Assembly (NCBI GenBank): GCA_963822175.1 | Contig: CAWGGJ010000005.1 | Span: 248,001 to 312,000 of the forward strand | Length of the DNA stretch: 64,000 nucleotides | From: FEB-25 sp963822175 | GTDB taxonomy: Bacteria > Chloroflexota > Anaerolineae > Anaerolineales > UBA4823 | Direction of reading: 5' to 3' | Shown here: piece by piece, positions 25,846-35,179 of the stretch | How the letters are laid out: every line of letters begins with the position of its first letter | How positions within the stretch are numbered: the first letter of the stretch is position 1 | Notes under the pieces: generated by a model | Database searches by the model: none | Told to the model about the DNA's origin: nothing | The model's input: only the letters and a program-made list of their open reading frames with translations | Made by a program: the position numbers and the translations under genes

Positions 25846-25892
25846 TAACCCGCCATTTTCCCATCGACTTTTAAGGGGTGAATGGCGGGTTA
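25846..25892 (+). promoter_or_regulatory. Long-stem hairpin between large subunit and protease genes
   Basis: TAACCCGCCATT (25846-25857) pairs perfectly with AATGGCGGGTTA (25881-25892). The 23-base loop contains AAGGGGTG. The stem buries a possible ATG at 25882, so it either blocks that start or, with the true start at 25903, serves as an mRNA-processing or stability element or a partial terminator. Confidence 0.6.
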
Positions 25893-25902
25893 CAAGGAAA
25901 AT

Positions 25903-26388
25903 ATGACTCTCATGGACCAGGCAAATCGGAAAGTTGTTCTCGGCTTAGGCAACCTGCTCTTCAGCGACGAGGGTTTCGGAATCCGGGCTGTAGAAATCCT
26001 GCTTGCCCAGCAAGGAGCACAGTTCCCAGTAGAATGGATCGATGGCGGCGTACTGGGCTTAAACCTGCTGCCGCTGGTGGAGGATTGCAGCCACCTGCTG
26101 GTGTTAGATGCGGTGGATGCCGAACAACCGGCTGGGACACTGATTGAGTTGGCTGGCGAGGACATCCCTCTTTATAACGGGGTAAAAATGTCTGAGCACC
26201 AGATCGGTTTTCAGGAAGTGCTGGCGATGGCTAAATTCCGTGAGCGGTATCCAACTCATCTATACCTGGTCGGAGTCCAACCCGCCGACCTGTCGGTGCG
26301 TGTGGGCCTCAGCCCGGAGGTTACAGCAACCCTGCTAGCAGCGGTTCACCGCGCTACAGCTATCTTACGGGAGTGGTTTCTGGAATAA
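25903..26388 (+). CDS. Hydrogenase maturation endopeptidase (HyaD/HybD family)
   Basis: 161 residues from ATG 25903 (AAGGA upstream), or 168 from ATG 25882. It cleaves the C-terminal tail of the large subunit after Ni insertion. Ni-binding family residues are all visible: Glu in LGNLLFSDEGFGIRAVE, Asp in LVLDAVDAEQPAG and His in MSEHQIGFQEVL. The C-terminus has the usual LYLVGVQPADL. It is third in the operon, directly after its substrate, and so is likely specific to it. Confidence 0.92.
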   Translation: MTLMDQANRKVVLGLGNLLFSDEGFGIRAVEILLAQQGAQFPVEWIDGGVLGLNLLPLVEDCSHLLVLDAVDAEQPAGTLIELAGEDIPLYNGVKMSEHQIGFQEVLAMAKFRERYPTHLYLVGVQPADLSVRVGLSPEVTATLLAAVHRATAILREWFLE

Positions 26389-26451
26389 GGATGGTGATAT
26401 CCAATGGATCTAAGCATACTCAGCTATCCAATGCAGAGTTTCCGTTGGAAG

Positions 26452-26915
26452 CTACCAGCAGGCGTACACGCTCCAGGTAGGTGTAGGAGAAGACCAGCAT
26501 GATAGTATGGGTAAGCACCTTCTCGGCACGCGGCACAGCGTCCACCACCAGGCGCACCGCCTCGGAATATGCCCGCACCAGCCCACCTGTGCCCAGCTTG
26601 GTGCCACCGAAGTAGCGCGTGACAAACCACCGCCACGTCACCCAACCCGCTGCCGCGCCGCACCGCCAGGGCTGGGCGACCAGCTGTGCCGGAAGGCTCG
26701 CCGGCATCCGTGCAGTGGGCGATCTCCGAGTCGCCATGCCCAATGAGTTAGAGGGGCACGTTGTGGGAAGCATCAGAGAACTCAGCCTTGATGCGGATAA
26801 TGAATGCTTTGGCATCATCGACGGAGAAGACGGGAGCAAGGGTGGAGATGAAGCGTGAGTTTGAGACAGTGAGCTCGCGGCGGATCTCTTCAGCGGGGAC
26901 GGGGTAGGATTTCAT
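26452..26915 (-). pseudogene. yigZ: Truncated, broken copy of yigZ
   Basis: About 460 bases are roughly 95% identical by eye to the N-terminal two thirds of the intact yigZ at 21148-21789, in the same orientation. The frame opens at ATG 26915 (MKSYPVPAEEIRREL). It is broken by a Tyr TAC to TAA change in VPLYLIG, and by one extra base (GACAAACC where the intact copy has GACAACC). Similarity stops at about 26452-26457, so the DUF1949 half is missing. The hydrogenase operon lies between the two copies. Confidence 0.9.
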
Positions 26916-27107
26916 GTGAAGGAGAGAATACACCAGATGGGGAGGATTTGCAAGGCAAAAAAACTACGCAAGCAAGACAACATGTTATTTTGTGAGAAAG
27001 GATCGTGCAGGTGCATGCCATCCATCGCTCCCTTACAAAAATTAGTAGACCAACTCCATGTGCAAAGCCTTGAAGGAAACAGTATTATCTATAGTTTGAA
27101 GTGTTAC

Positions 27108-27611
27108 CTAGGGCTGGAATTCGCCTCCAACTGATAAATTCTGGTAATATTTCACTAAGGGTAATGCAGTGTATCCTGCCTTCTCGTAAGATTTTCTGGC
27201 GGGAGCATGGGATTCATCTCCACCGGTGCTTACAATTGCCATTTTAATCCCACTTTCCCTCATCCTTTGAAGGGCGTAGGAATTTAATTGTGTGCCGATG
27301 CCATGATTTTGATATTCAGGATGAACTGCAAGTAATTGGACTTCCGCGCTCCAGTCATCATAGAATTCATAGGCAATATAACCAACAACTTTTTCATCCA
27401 CTTCTGCAACCCAAAGGTTGATCTTTTTATCCTCGCTGAGCTTTTCAACCCCCTCCATTTGTCTTTTACGCCAATCAGGATAAATGACCGGATATATGCT
27501 CGGTCCCAGGATTTTTTCAAATGAGACGAAAATTGGCTCAAATGCCAGCAAGGTGAGTGTTATTAATTCGTGAAGATCACTGTTATTGAATGGACGAATT
27601 ACTAAATTCAT
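27108..27611 (-). CDS. GNAT-family N-acetyltransferase
   Basis: 167 residues from ATG 27611, preceded by GAGGAAAA; an upstream in-frame start lacks a site. The GNAT core is clear: an N-terminal VIRPFNNSDLHEL, strand 4 WSAEVQLLAVHPEYQNHGIG with the acetyl-CoA motif (Q/R)xxGxG as QNHGIGTQL, and a C-terminal ARKSYEKAGYTALPLVKYY. Acceptor is unknown. It stands alone on the minus strand. Confidence 0.9.
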   Translation of the reverse strand: MNLVIRPFNNSDLHELITLTLLAFEPIFVSFEKILGPSIYPVIYPDWRKRQMEGVEKLSEDKKINLWVAEVDEKVVGYIAYEFYDDWSAEVQLLAVHPEYQNHGIGTQLNSYALQRMRESGIKMAIVSTGGDESHAPARKSYEKAGYTALPLVKYYQNLSVGGEFQP

Positions 27612-28263
27612 AATATTTTCCTCAGAAGGTTTAATCCTCTTTAGAATCGTCTGACTGATCCTGCTGTGTATTTGCATTAGGCTGTAACAATTAATGTAAT
27701 TTTGCAGCAAAAATGTTCATGGTAAAGCCGATGAAAATATGTTTCTTGTAAGGATTGTTTTTGCCACCAATTGACCAGACATCTTTCAGCATTCAGCAAA
27801 TAAGTCGATAATTCCTCCATCTCATGGTTATCACTGTTTTCCCGTTCGGAGATCATCCATGAAACACTGAACGCCGCTTTTAGACCGAACATTCCAATAA
27901 TAGTCTACCACTACTGCCGTAGGGACATCCCCGCCATTAAGGGAGATTCCTGGTTTATTATTCTTAATGACATGTAAATGATCCCATTCAGGTTTGCCTG
28001 GATACCCGGGGATATGGGGAGCATCCTTTTGCAGAGGCTCGCCAGCAAGCCTAGTCCTCAACCAGTTGGGTAATACTATTCCCTGTCAGGCGACCGTCCA
28101 GGGAGAAGATTGCCGACCTTACATTTTTGATTGGGCGGTTTCCTTACTCATTAAATCTAAGATGTTATATAATATTTCATTAATCTATCTGGTACGATAA
28201 GCATCAATCCAAACATATGAACTCCCAAATAACTTAATAAACTCGCATCTCGGTGGAGTGACA
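27612..28263. other. Intergenic region upstream of the FHA/ABC module
   Basis: About 650 bases. A 76-codon minus-strand frame at 27831-28061 has no family I recognise and no clear ribosome site; I cannot support it as a gene. The end nearest 28264 must hold the promoter of the FHA/ABC transporter. Confidence 0.35.
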
Positions 28264-31200
28264 ATGAATGCTCAATATCCCTATTGCCTAGTTATAACAG
28301 AAGGACCCTCCACAGGAAAGACTTACCCGTTAGAAGGCAATGAAATCTTCATAGGTCGCGAGACTGATAACACGCTCCAGATCGATTCCCCTGGTGTATC
28401 ACGCAAGCATGCCCGTCTCATATTCCAAAACAACCAATATCTGCTTGAAGACCTTGGAAGTAGTAATGGTACCTTTGTGAACGGAGACCGAATTTCAATA
28501 CCCTGGCCATTGAACAATGGAGACATCATAAGCCTGGGGAAGATGATCCAGCTGGAGTATCAAGTTGCCCAGCCCCCAGTCTCTATGACGATGATCGAGA
28601 GCGAGCTGCCTTTGGCAGGCGGAACTGTCATCGAGGAAATATCGCAACATACCCCTGCTCCAACTCAACTGCCTGCAATGCCTGCGAGGCCAATTCAACC
28701 CCCTATGGAACCGCAAATGACGATGATCGGCCAGGAGATGCCTGTTCCACAAAAAGTCACTCCGCCACAACTGATCATTGCCATTGCTGGCCAGGCTCTT
28801 AAAACCTATTCGTTGAGTAAAGACAGGGTAACGATCGGTCGCGCAGAAGACAATGAGATCGTGATCAATTCACAGATCGTCTCGCGGCACCACGCATACC
28901 TGGAATGCGTGCAGGATGCCTACCTTTTGAATGTATTGCCTGGAGTGGGTAATCCAGTGTTGTTCGATGGCAGACCCTTGACTGCCCCACGCAAGCTACG
29001 AAATGGGGATATATTACGCATTGGAAGCCTGGATCCGGGGATGATGGTTACACTGAGCTACATCGATCTTTCCCAGGCGGTTGAGCCCCAGGCTGCCCCG
29101 ATCCGCTTTAGTGAAAAGAACATCATCCAGATTGGCCGTGATAGCACCAATGATGTCGTTCTAAATTCACCTGCAGTCTCAAGGTACCATGCCCAGATCG
29201 AGCGTGTCGGTCAGCGTCACCGGTTGACCGATCTGCGGAGCACGAATGGCACTTTTGTAAACGATGAACGGGTTGAAGGAGATTTTTGGCTGCAGCCAAA
29301 CGATGTGATCCGCATTGGCGCTTTCCGCCTTGTAATGGGCGAGGATGAACTCGGGCAGTATGATGAAAGCCGGGGGTTGCGGGTGGATGCTCTCGACTTG
29401 AATAAATGGGTACGTAAAGATCTAAATATCCTCAAGAATATCTCGCTGGCGTTCAATCCGCGCGAGTTTATCGTGGTCGTGGGCCAATCTGGTGGAGGGA
29501 AATCGACCCTGGTCGATGCGATCGCCGGGTATCGCCCAGCTACCCACGGGGTGGTGATGGTCAATGGTACGAATATCTACTCCAACTTTGATGTGATTCA
29601 AAATGAGATCGGCTATGTTCCACAGCGCGACATCATCCATTATGAGCTGACTGTCTACCAGGCATTAAATTACGCAGCCCGCCTGCGTATGCCAAGCGAC
29701 ACAAATAAAGAAGAACGCCACCAGCGTATCATGCAGGTGCTTGAAGACCTGGATATGGTCGAACGTAAAGACACCCCCATCAGCCGGTTGAGTGGCGGGC
29801 AGATCAAGCGCGTCTCGATCGGTGTGGAGTTGTTAACCAAACCCGGGTTATTTTTCCTGGATGAGCCGACTTCCGGTTTAGACCCGGGAACTGAAACCGC
29901 CTTTATGCACCTGATGCGCAGGCTGGCAGATCAAGGCCGCACCATTGTCATGATCACCCATGCAACGAAGAATGTGATGCTGGCGGATAAGGTTGTATTC
30001 CTGGCCAGAGGCGGGTATGTGGCCTGGTTTGGTCCACCAGAAGAAGCCCTGGAATATTTCAACCAGTACCGTTCCGAACGCGAGCAACGTGCCCACGAGA
30101 TGGAGTTCGACCAGATCTATGCCATCCTGGATGATCAAACCAAGGGGAAAGCGCAAGATTGGGCGGAGCGCTACATGCAGCTCCCAGCCTATCAGAAATA
30201 TATCGTTGAACCACTTCAAGGTGCACGCACCACCGCCGTGAAAGGATCAAAAGAAAAGCAGGAAGGAAAAGTTTCCCGGTCAAAGAGCAAGCGGCGTGCT
30301 TCAGGATTTCGCCAATTCATGATCCTGTCTGCGCGTAATATCAAAATCCTTTCGCGCGATCGAACCAGCCTGGTGCTGATGCTTTTAGTACCGGTCCTGG
30401 TTGCTTCGTTGGATTTTTTCCTGGCTTCAGCCATGGGAAAACATTTATATGATTACAAGACCGGCAGTGCTGCCAATGCCTCCGTGATCAATTTCCTGTT
30501 AGCCATCGACTGCCTGCTGGTGGGGGGGTTCTCCCAGATGCGAGAGTTTGTCAAAGAATCCGATGTTTACAAACGCGAGCGCCTGGTAAATCTAAAAATA
30601 TTCCCCTATGTTGCCTCGAAAGCCTGGGTGGCGCTGCTATTTTCTTTTTATGGGGCTGCTGTTTTTCTATCCATTCGCTTTCTAGCGTTTGATATTCCGA
30701 CAACTCCTTTGATCTTTGGGCTCTATTTTATTTCCATGGTGCTGGCGGTCTTGGCTGGCAGTATAAGCGGCTTACTTGCCTCGGCCATCTCAAAATCACC
30801 GAGCGTTGCACCATTAATAATGATATTACTGATCATCCCGCAGATTGTATTAAGCGGTAGTCTTGTGCCATTATCCGAAAAAGTCACGGCGGTTGCTTCA
30901 ACTCGCTGGGCTTTTCAGGATTTTGCCGGTCTGACCGGGATGGGTTCTGATGTTGCCTCAGATCCTTGCTGGCAGCTGACCAAAGATGAACGCGATCTGA
31001 TGACCCTGGACCAAAAAACAGCTTTCGGCTGTAAGTGTTTGGGGTTGGCTGTCTTTGACCTCAATTCGTGTAATTTCCCCGGCATTGGCCAGTTCTATAA
31101 ATCCGAGATTGATCAACCTTCTCCCGTAGAACCCGCTGCACTTGGCCCTGAACCCAAAGAACCAACCATACCCCCTGCCCCTGAACCACCTGCGGATCAG

Positions 31201-31572
31201 AGTGACCAGGTGGCGATGATCCAATATATGAATGCTCTGCAGTCCTACCAGGACGACGTAAAGGTGATCCAGGAACAATACAGGAGCGAGATGAATCTGT
31301 ATCGGTCCCAGGCGGACCTGTATACCGCCCAAATGACGGATTATCAAACAGCCAAGATCTCGTATGATACGGTCCGTGTCAAAGCAATCGGCTCAGCGGA
31401 GTCATTGATCAAAGGGAGTATCGATAAAATAGGTTGGGCTTTTGTGAATACTCGGGATATGAAGATATTGATCCCCTGGGTAACACAAACCTGGATTGCC
31501 CAATTGATCATTATTGGTGTGTATTTTATGTTCATCCTCTTCTTCATAAAACGCAAGGATGCATCCGCATAA
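28264..31572 (+). CDS. Triple-FHA-domain ABC transporter (ABCG-like half-transporter)
   Basis: 1102 residues from ATG 28264, with GGAG 5 bases upstream. Three FHA phosphothreonine-binding domains come first (about 8-100, 170-260, 275-365), with GRETDN...SRKHA...SSNGTFVNG, GRAEDN...SRHHA and GRDSTN...SRYHA...STNGTFVN. An ABC domain follows with Walker A GQSGGGKSTL (about 406), LSGGQIKRVSIGVELL and LFFLDEPTSGLD. About six membrane spans of the ABC2 type start near 702. A long Pro-rich and coiled segment (about 955-1050) sits outside before the last span. FHA domains 1 and 3 keep the phosphate-binding Arg/Ser/His set; domain 2 lacks the SxNGT part. The kinase two genes downstream is the obvious phosphate source. 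Substrate unknown. Confidence 0.92.
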   Translation: MNAQYPYCLVITEGPSTGKTYPLEGNEIFIGRETDNTLQIDSPGVSRKHARLIFQNNQYLLEDLGSSNGTFVNGDRISIPWPLNNGDIISLGKMIQLEYQVAQPPVSMTMIESELPLAGGTVIEEISQHTPAPTQLPAMPARPIQPPMEPQMTMIGQEMPVPQKVTPPQLIIAIAGQALKTYSLSKDRVTIGRAEDNEIVINSQIVSRHHAYLECVQDAYLLNVLPGVGNPVLFDGRPLTAPRKLRNGDILRIGSLDPGMMVTLSYIDLSQAVEPQAAPIRFSEKNIIQIGRDSTNDVVLNSPAVSRYHAQIERVGQRHRLTDLRSTNGTFVNDERVEGDFWLQPNDVIRIGAFRLVMGEDELGQYDESRGLRVDALDLNKWVRKDLNILKNISLAFNPREFIVVVGQSGGGKSTLVDAIAGYRPATHGVVMVNGTNIYSNFDVIQNEIGYVPQRDIIHYELTVYQALNYAARLRMPSDTNKEERHQRIMQVLEDLDMVERKDTPISRLSGGQIKRVSIGVELLTKPGLFFLDEPTSGLDPGTETAFMHLMRRLADQGRTIVMITHATKNVMLADKVVFLARGGYVAWFGPPEEALEYFNQYRSEREQRAHEMEFDQIYAILDDQTKGKAQDWAERYMQLPAYQKYIVEPLQGARTTAVKGSKEKQEGKVSRSKSKRRASGFRQFMILSARNIKILSRDRTSLVLMLLVPVLVASLDFFLASAMGKHLYDYKTGSAANASVINFLLAIDCLLVGGFSQMREFVKESDVYKRERLVNLKIFPYVASKAWVALLFSFYGAAVFLSIRFLAFDIPTTPLIFGLYFISMVLAVLAGSISGLLASAISKSPSVAPLIMILLIIPQIVLSGSLVPLSEKVTAVASTRWAFQDFAGLTGMGSDVASDPCWQLTKDERDLMTLDQKTAFGCKCLGLAVFDLNSCNFPGIGQFYKSEIDQPSPVEPAALGPEPKEPTIPPAPEPPADQSDQVAMIQYMNALQSYQDDVKVIQEQYRSEMNLYRSQADLYTAQMTDYQTAKISYDTVRVKAIGSAESLIKGSIDKIGWAFVNTRDMKILIPWVTQTWIAQLIIIGVYFMFILFFIKRKDASA

Positions 31573-31587
31573 AAGGAGTGGATTTCA

Positions 31588-32629
31588 ATGAGAGTTTATA
31601 AAAGAACACTTCATTTTGTTCCATTCGTGATCTGCCTATTAATATTTAATCATTCTGACATTTTCTATCCAGGGCTGTGGAGCGAATGCGCAAAACGGTT
31701 CATTGGATGCGACTGTGACAGCCATAAGCCAGGCGATCGCAGGGACTGCCACTGCAGAGCAAGCCAATGCATCGAATGCGGGTGATCTGGCAACAGCACA
31801 AGCCGAAGCGACCCAGAAACACCAGGATATTTCCGCCACCCAAACAGCCCAGCTTGCCAATCGAGATGTAACAAAGCTGGGGACGGCTACCGTTGCCGCA
31901 CCGATCATTGCTGAGCTGCCTTTCTATGGACTAGATGCTTCAAGTGGAAGCGTTGGCTGGTTTCATGATCCTCTTACCCTGGATGTCTCCGGCTACCAGC
32001 AGATGGCTTACGGGAATGATTATATGAATGTTACGGCGAAGAATTTCGTCCTGGCTGCGGATGTGACCTGGAACACACAGTATGGCGACTCGGGTTGTGG
32101 TTTCATGTTCCGGTCGAATGGTGATAAACAGAACCCGGACCAATACATGGTGATTGCCACCCGTTTTGCCAATGGCCGGGTAATCTTCAGTGCACTTGCG
32201 GATGGTGAGCTCGCCAACATGCATGATTTTTATCCAAGGGATGCGGATCGTTCTTTCCAATGGGAAAATGACACAACCAATCGCATTACGATCGTGGCAC
32301 GCGACAACCTGATCGATATTTATACCAACAGGATAAAAATCGGAGAAGTAGACACCACCCAACCGCCCGAGCAGATCGGGTTGCCAGCCGCACCAACAGC
32401 CCCTCTTGACAGCTCGGACACAGCTGCCCAGGATTTTTACCAAGCCCAGTTAGAGGAATATCAACAGGTAGCACAGCAAGCTCAACAGAATTTCCAGGTA
32501 GCCACAGTAAATTACCAGGAGGGAAAAGCAGAATTTACGGATGGGTTTTTATCCATGCTTGCTCTCACCCAGGGTGGTCGGGTAGTTTGTCAATTCGACA
32601 ATGCCTGGTTATGGATCCTTGAGCCTTGA
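31588..32629 (+). CDS. Lectin-like-domain lipoprotein, frame interrupted near its start
   Basis: The main frame (readable from about 31643, with a TTG at 31703) encodes about 310 residues. After an Ala/Thr-rich segment comes a concanavalin-like beta-sandwich (GWFHDPLTLDVSGYQQMAYG, SGCGFMFRSNG, ITIVARDNLIDIYTNRIKIG). This frame has no good start, because a stop lies at 31640. A well-placed ATG at 31588 (AAGGAG upstream) encodes MRVYKRTLHFVPFVICLLI in another frame. Joining the two near 31640 by one base gives a complete lipoprotein signal ending SIQGC. I read this as one gene with an indel. It sits between the FHA transporter and the kinase. Confidence 0.75.
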
Positions 32630-32642
32630 TCGGAGGTCATGA

Positions 32643-34985
32643 GTGAGTACATCGAACCTGGTTGGACAAACGTTAGGAAGCAGGTATCAAATCCAATCCC
32701 TGATCGGACAGGGGGGCATGGCATCGGTCTATAAGGCTTATGACCCGAACTTGCGCCGAGCTGTGGCGATCAAGGTTATTCATCCCCATCTTTCCAATAA
32801 CCAAGAATTCTTCCGGCGCTTTGAAGAGGAAGCTACAGCAGTCGCTCATCTGCGGCATCCTAACATTGTCCAGATGTATGATTTTAACCACGACGGGGAT
32901 CTGTATTATATGGTGATGGAGTTTGTAGTGGGGGAAACCCTACAAACTCGATTAAAAAGGCTGAATTCGTCCAAACGCCGATTGAGCGTCAGAGAGGTTA
33001 TCTCCTTCACGGCAGATATTTGTGATGCGGCATATTATGCGCACCAACGAGGCATGATCCATCGAGACATCAAGCCTGCCAACATCATGTTGGATGTCGA
33101 CGGTAAAGCCATCCTGATGGATTTTGGCATCGCAAGGATGGTCGGTGCGTCTCAACACACAGCCACCGGTGCGGTATTGGGAACGGCCATGTATATGTCT
33201 CCCGAGCAGATCCAGGGTCTCCATACCGACGCCAGGGCTGATATCTATTCGATCGGGATCACGCTCTTTGAGATGTTGAGCGGGAAACCACCCTTCGAAG
33301 CCGATTCTGCCATGACCTTAATGATGATGCATTTGAATGACCCGATTCCCGATCTGAATGAACTCAAACCCCCCACACCACCCGAATTGGTGGCGATCAC
33401 TACCAAAGCCCTGGCGAAAAACCGCGACGAGCGTTACCAGACCGCATCAGATATGGCCAATGCACTGCGAAAATTGCAGGACCAACCCCAGAAAACACCG
33501 CTAATCGTAGCCCAGCCATCTGAGTCATTGCCACAATCTCCTGAGGTGACCTTTATTGAAGCTGCGGTGATTAAAGATACGGGTGAGACCATCATCGAAG
33601 CCCCTGGTGCGATCACCCCAGCAAAAGAACCCTCAAAACCCGCAGCTGCCGCAGTCAAGCCAGCCCCAGCACAACCAGAATATCAGCCCACGCTCGTTGA
33701 GCAGGTTATCCAACCAGTGCAACAAGCAGCCAGACCTGTTGCGGAAGCTGTGCCAGAAAGAAAGTCCGTTGAGGGGAAAAAGAGCAAAGCCTGGATAGCG
33801 ATCTTATTGGTGCTATTGCTCCTGATTGTGGGTGGGGGAGGCTACTTTGCCTACACAAATCTCCTGGGTGGTGGTTTGTTTTCGCCAGGACCATCTCCAA
33901 CTGCTGAAAGTGGTACACTGTTACCGTTAGCCGGTACAAGTGCAGCAACGTTGGAGGCAACTCCCACATTACAACCGTCAGCCACAATAACCGTAATACC
34001 AAGCTCAACTCCAACGGAAGCGCCTACCGCCACACCTGCTCCGATCGTGATCGGTGGAGCAGATAAGATCGCCTTTTTTTCGGGGAAGAATGTGTGGGTC
34101 GCCAACCTGGATGGCAGCGAGCTGACCCAGCTTACCCAGGATAATACACAAAAGACCTATCTGCGCTGGCTGCCCGATGGACAAGGATTAACCTATATCA
34201 GTGGAAAATGTATTGAATCGGTATCCCTCTCAGGCGAAATTTCGCAAATAGCCTGCTTCAATAACTCCAACGTATTAGAAGGCTTTGAAGTTTCACCGGA
34301 TGGCACCCAGGTGGTCATCGGCCTGGATAGCCAGGTCTATCTGGTGCCATTTGACCTGGAAAAGCTTTCTACAGCACATTCGCATGATAGTTTATCCGCT
34401 CTGGCAACCTGTGGAAACATGGCACCTTACACCCGCAATACCGCTCGTTATGCGCGTTGGTCCAAAGACAGCAAGCGGTGGGCGCTCGTGGCCCAGGTCC
34501 CATACAATGGAGTCCGCGCCGATATTGTGGCAGTCTTCCCAGTTGACACGTGTTATGCGGATAATTACGCAGCCTTTGAAATTCAATTTCCCCCACCCCA
34601 TTTCACCTATCCGGGTTACGAACAATACCCACAGATACAAGACCTGGGCTTCGATGGTACTTCCCTGTTTGCGTTTCATGGGATCGTCCGCAATGATGCT
34701 TTTGGTGATCTACACCTGTTCAATATGGATACTTTTACATTTAGTGGTGCCGTGAACCCGGTCAATAATACCTGCTGTTACCGTGATGCGGAGTTCAGCC
34801 CGGATGGCAGCTACCTGGTGTTTGCTTTTCAAGACATCACCCTTGGGCAAGCCAGCACTACCAGGCTGTATTACATCCCATTTGGAAGTATCGGCACGGG
34901 TGCGAGTTATGAGCCGCTGCCCCTGCCTGAGATCACGGATCCAAGGGAAAGACCGCAACCGGTATTAAGACCGGCGACCCCGTAA
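32643..34985 (+). CDS. Transmembrane Ser/Thr protein kinase with beta-propeller sensor domain
   Basis: 780 residues from GTG 32643, with GGAGG 6 bases upstream. The Hanks-type kinase domain (about 14-275) is complete: IGQGGMASVYKAY, VAIKVI with Lys44, HRDIKPANI with Asp142, DFGIAR with Asp160 and MYMSPEQIQG. A Pro/Ala-rich linker leads to one membrane span (about 382-405) and a Thr/Pro-rich stalk. A WD40/TolB-like propeller follows (about 470-780; KIAFFSGKNVWVANLDG, then FSPDGSYLVFAF). It should sense envelope conditions and phosphorylate cytoplasmic threonines. The upstream triple-FHA transporter is the most likely client, by proximity. Confidence 0.93.
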   Translation: MSTSNLVGQTLGSRYQIQSLIGQGGMASVYKAYDPNLRRAVAIKVIHPHLSNNQEFFRRFEEEATAVAHLRHPNIVQMYDFNHDGDLYYMVMEFVVGETLQTRLKRLNSSKRRLSVREVISFTADICDAAYYAHQRGMIHRDIKPANIMLDVDGKAILMDFGIARMVGASQHTATGAVLGTAMYMSPEQIQGLHTDARADIYSIGITLFEMLSGKPPFEADSAMTLMMMHLNDPIPDLNELKPPTPPELVAITTKALAKNRDERYQTASDMANALRKLQDQPQKTPLIVAQPSESLPQSPEVTFIEAAVIKDTGETIIEAPGAITPAKEPSKPAAAAVKPAPAQPEYQPTLVEQVIQPVQQAARPVAEAVPERKSVEGKKSKAWIAILLVLLLLIVGGGGYFAYTNLLGGGLFSPGPSPTAESGTLLPLAGTSAATLEATPTLQPSATITVIPSSTPTEAPTATPAPIVIGGADKIAFFSGKNVWVANLDGSELTQLTQDNTQKTYLRWLPDGQGLTYISGKCIESVSLSGEISQIACFNNSNVLEGFEVSPDGTQVVIGLDSQVYLVPFDLEKLSTAHSHDSLSALATCGNMAPYTRNTARYARWSKDSKRWALVAQVPYNGVRADIVAVFPVDTCYADNYAAFEIQFPPPHFTYPGYEQYPQIQDLGFDGTSLFAFHGIVRNDAFGDLHLFNMDTFTFSGAVNPVNNTCCYRDAEFSPDGSYLVFAFQDITLGQASTTRLYYIPFGSIGTGASYEPLPLPEITDPRERPQPVLRPATP

Positions 34986-35179
34986 TGAGGGGGGTCTGGA
35001 TTTGCAAAGATATCGATAAATAGATATTGATGCAAACCATGTGTATGGGATGATCCATCCGTGATTGCAGGATTCGAAATCCCTACATTGCTCGAATGGA
35101 TTTTTTTGGTCATCATATCAGGCAGAGAATAATCACAATCCAGGATATCTGAAAACATGTTTAATTATAGGAGATACCG

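Noticed and set aside
27831..28061. Minus-strand 76-codon frame, possible transposase remnant
   Set aside because: No catalytic motif, terminal repeat or family could be recognised.
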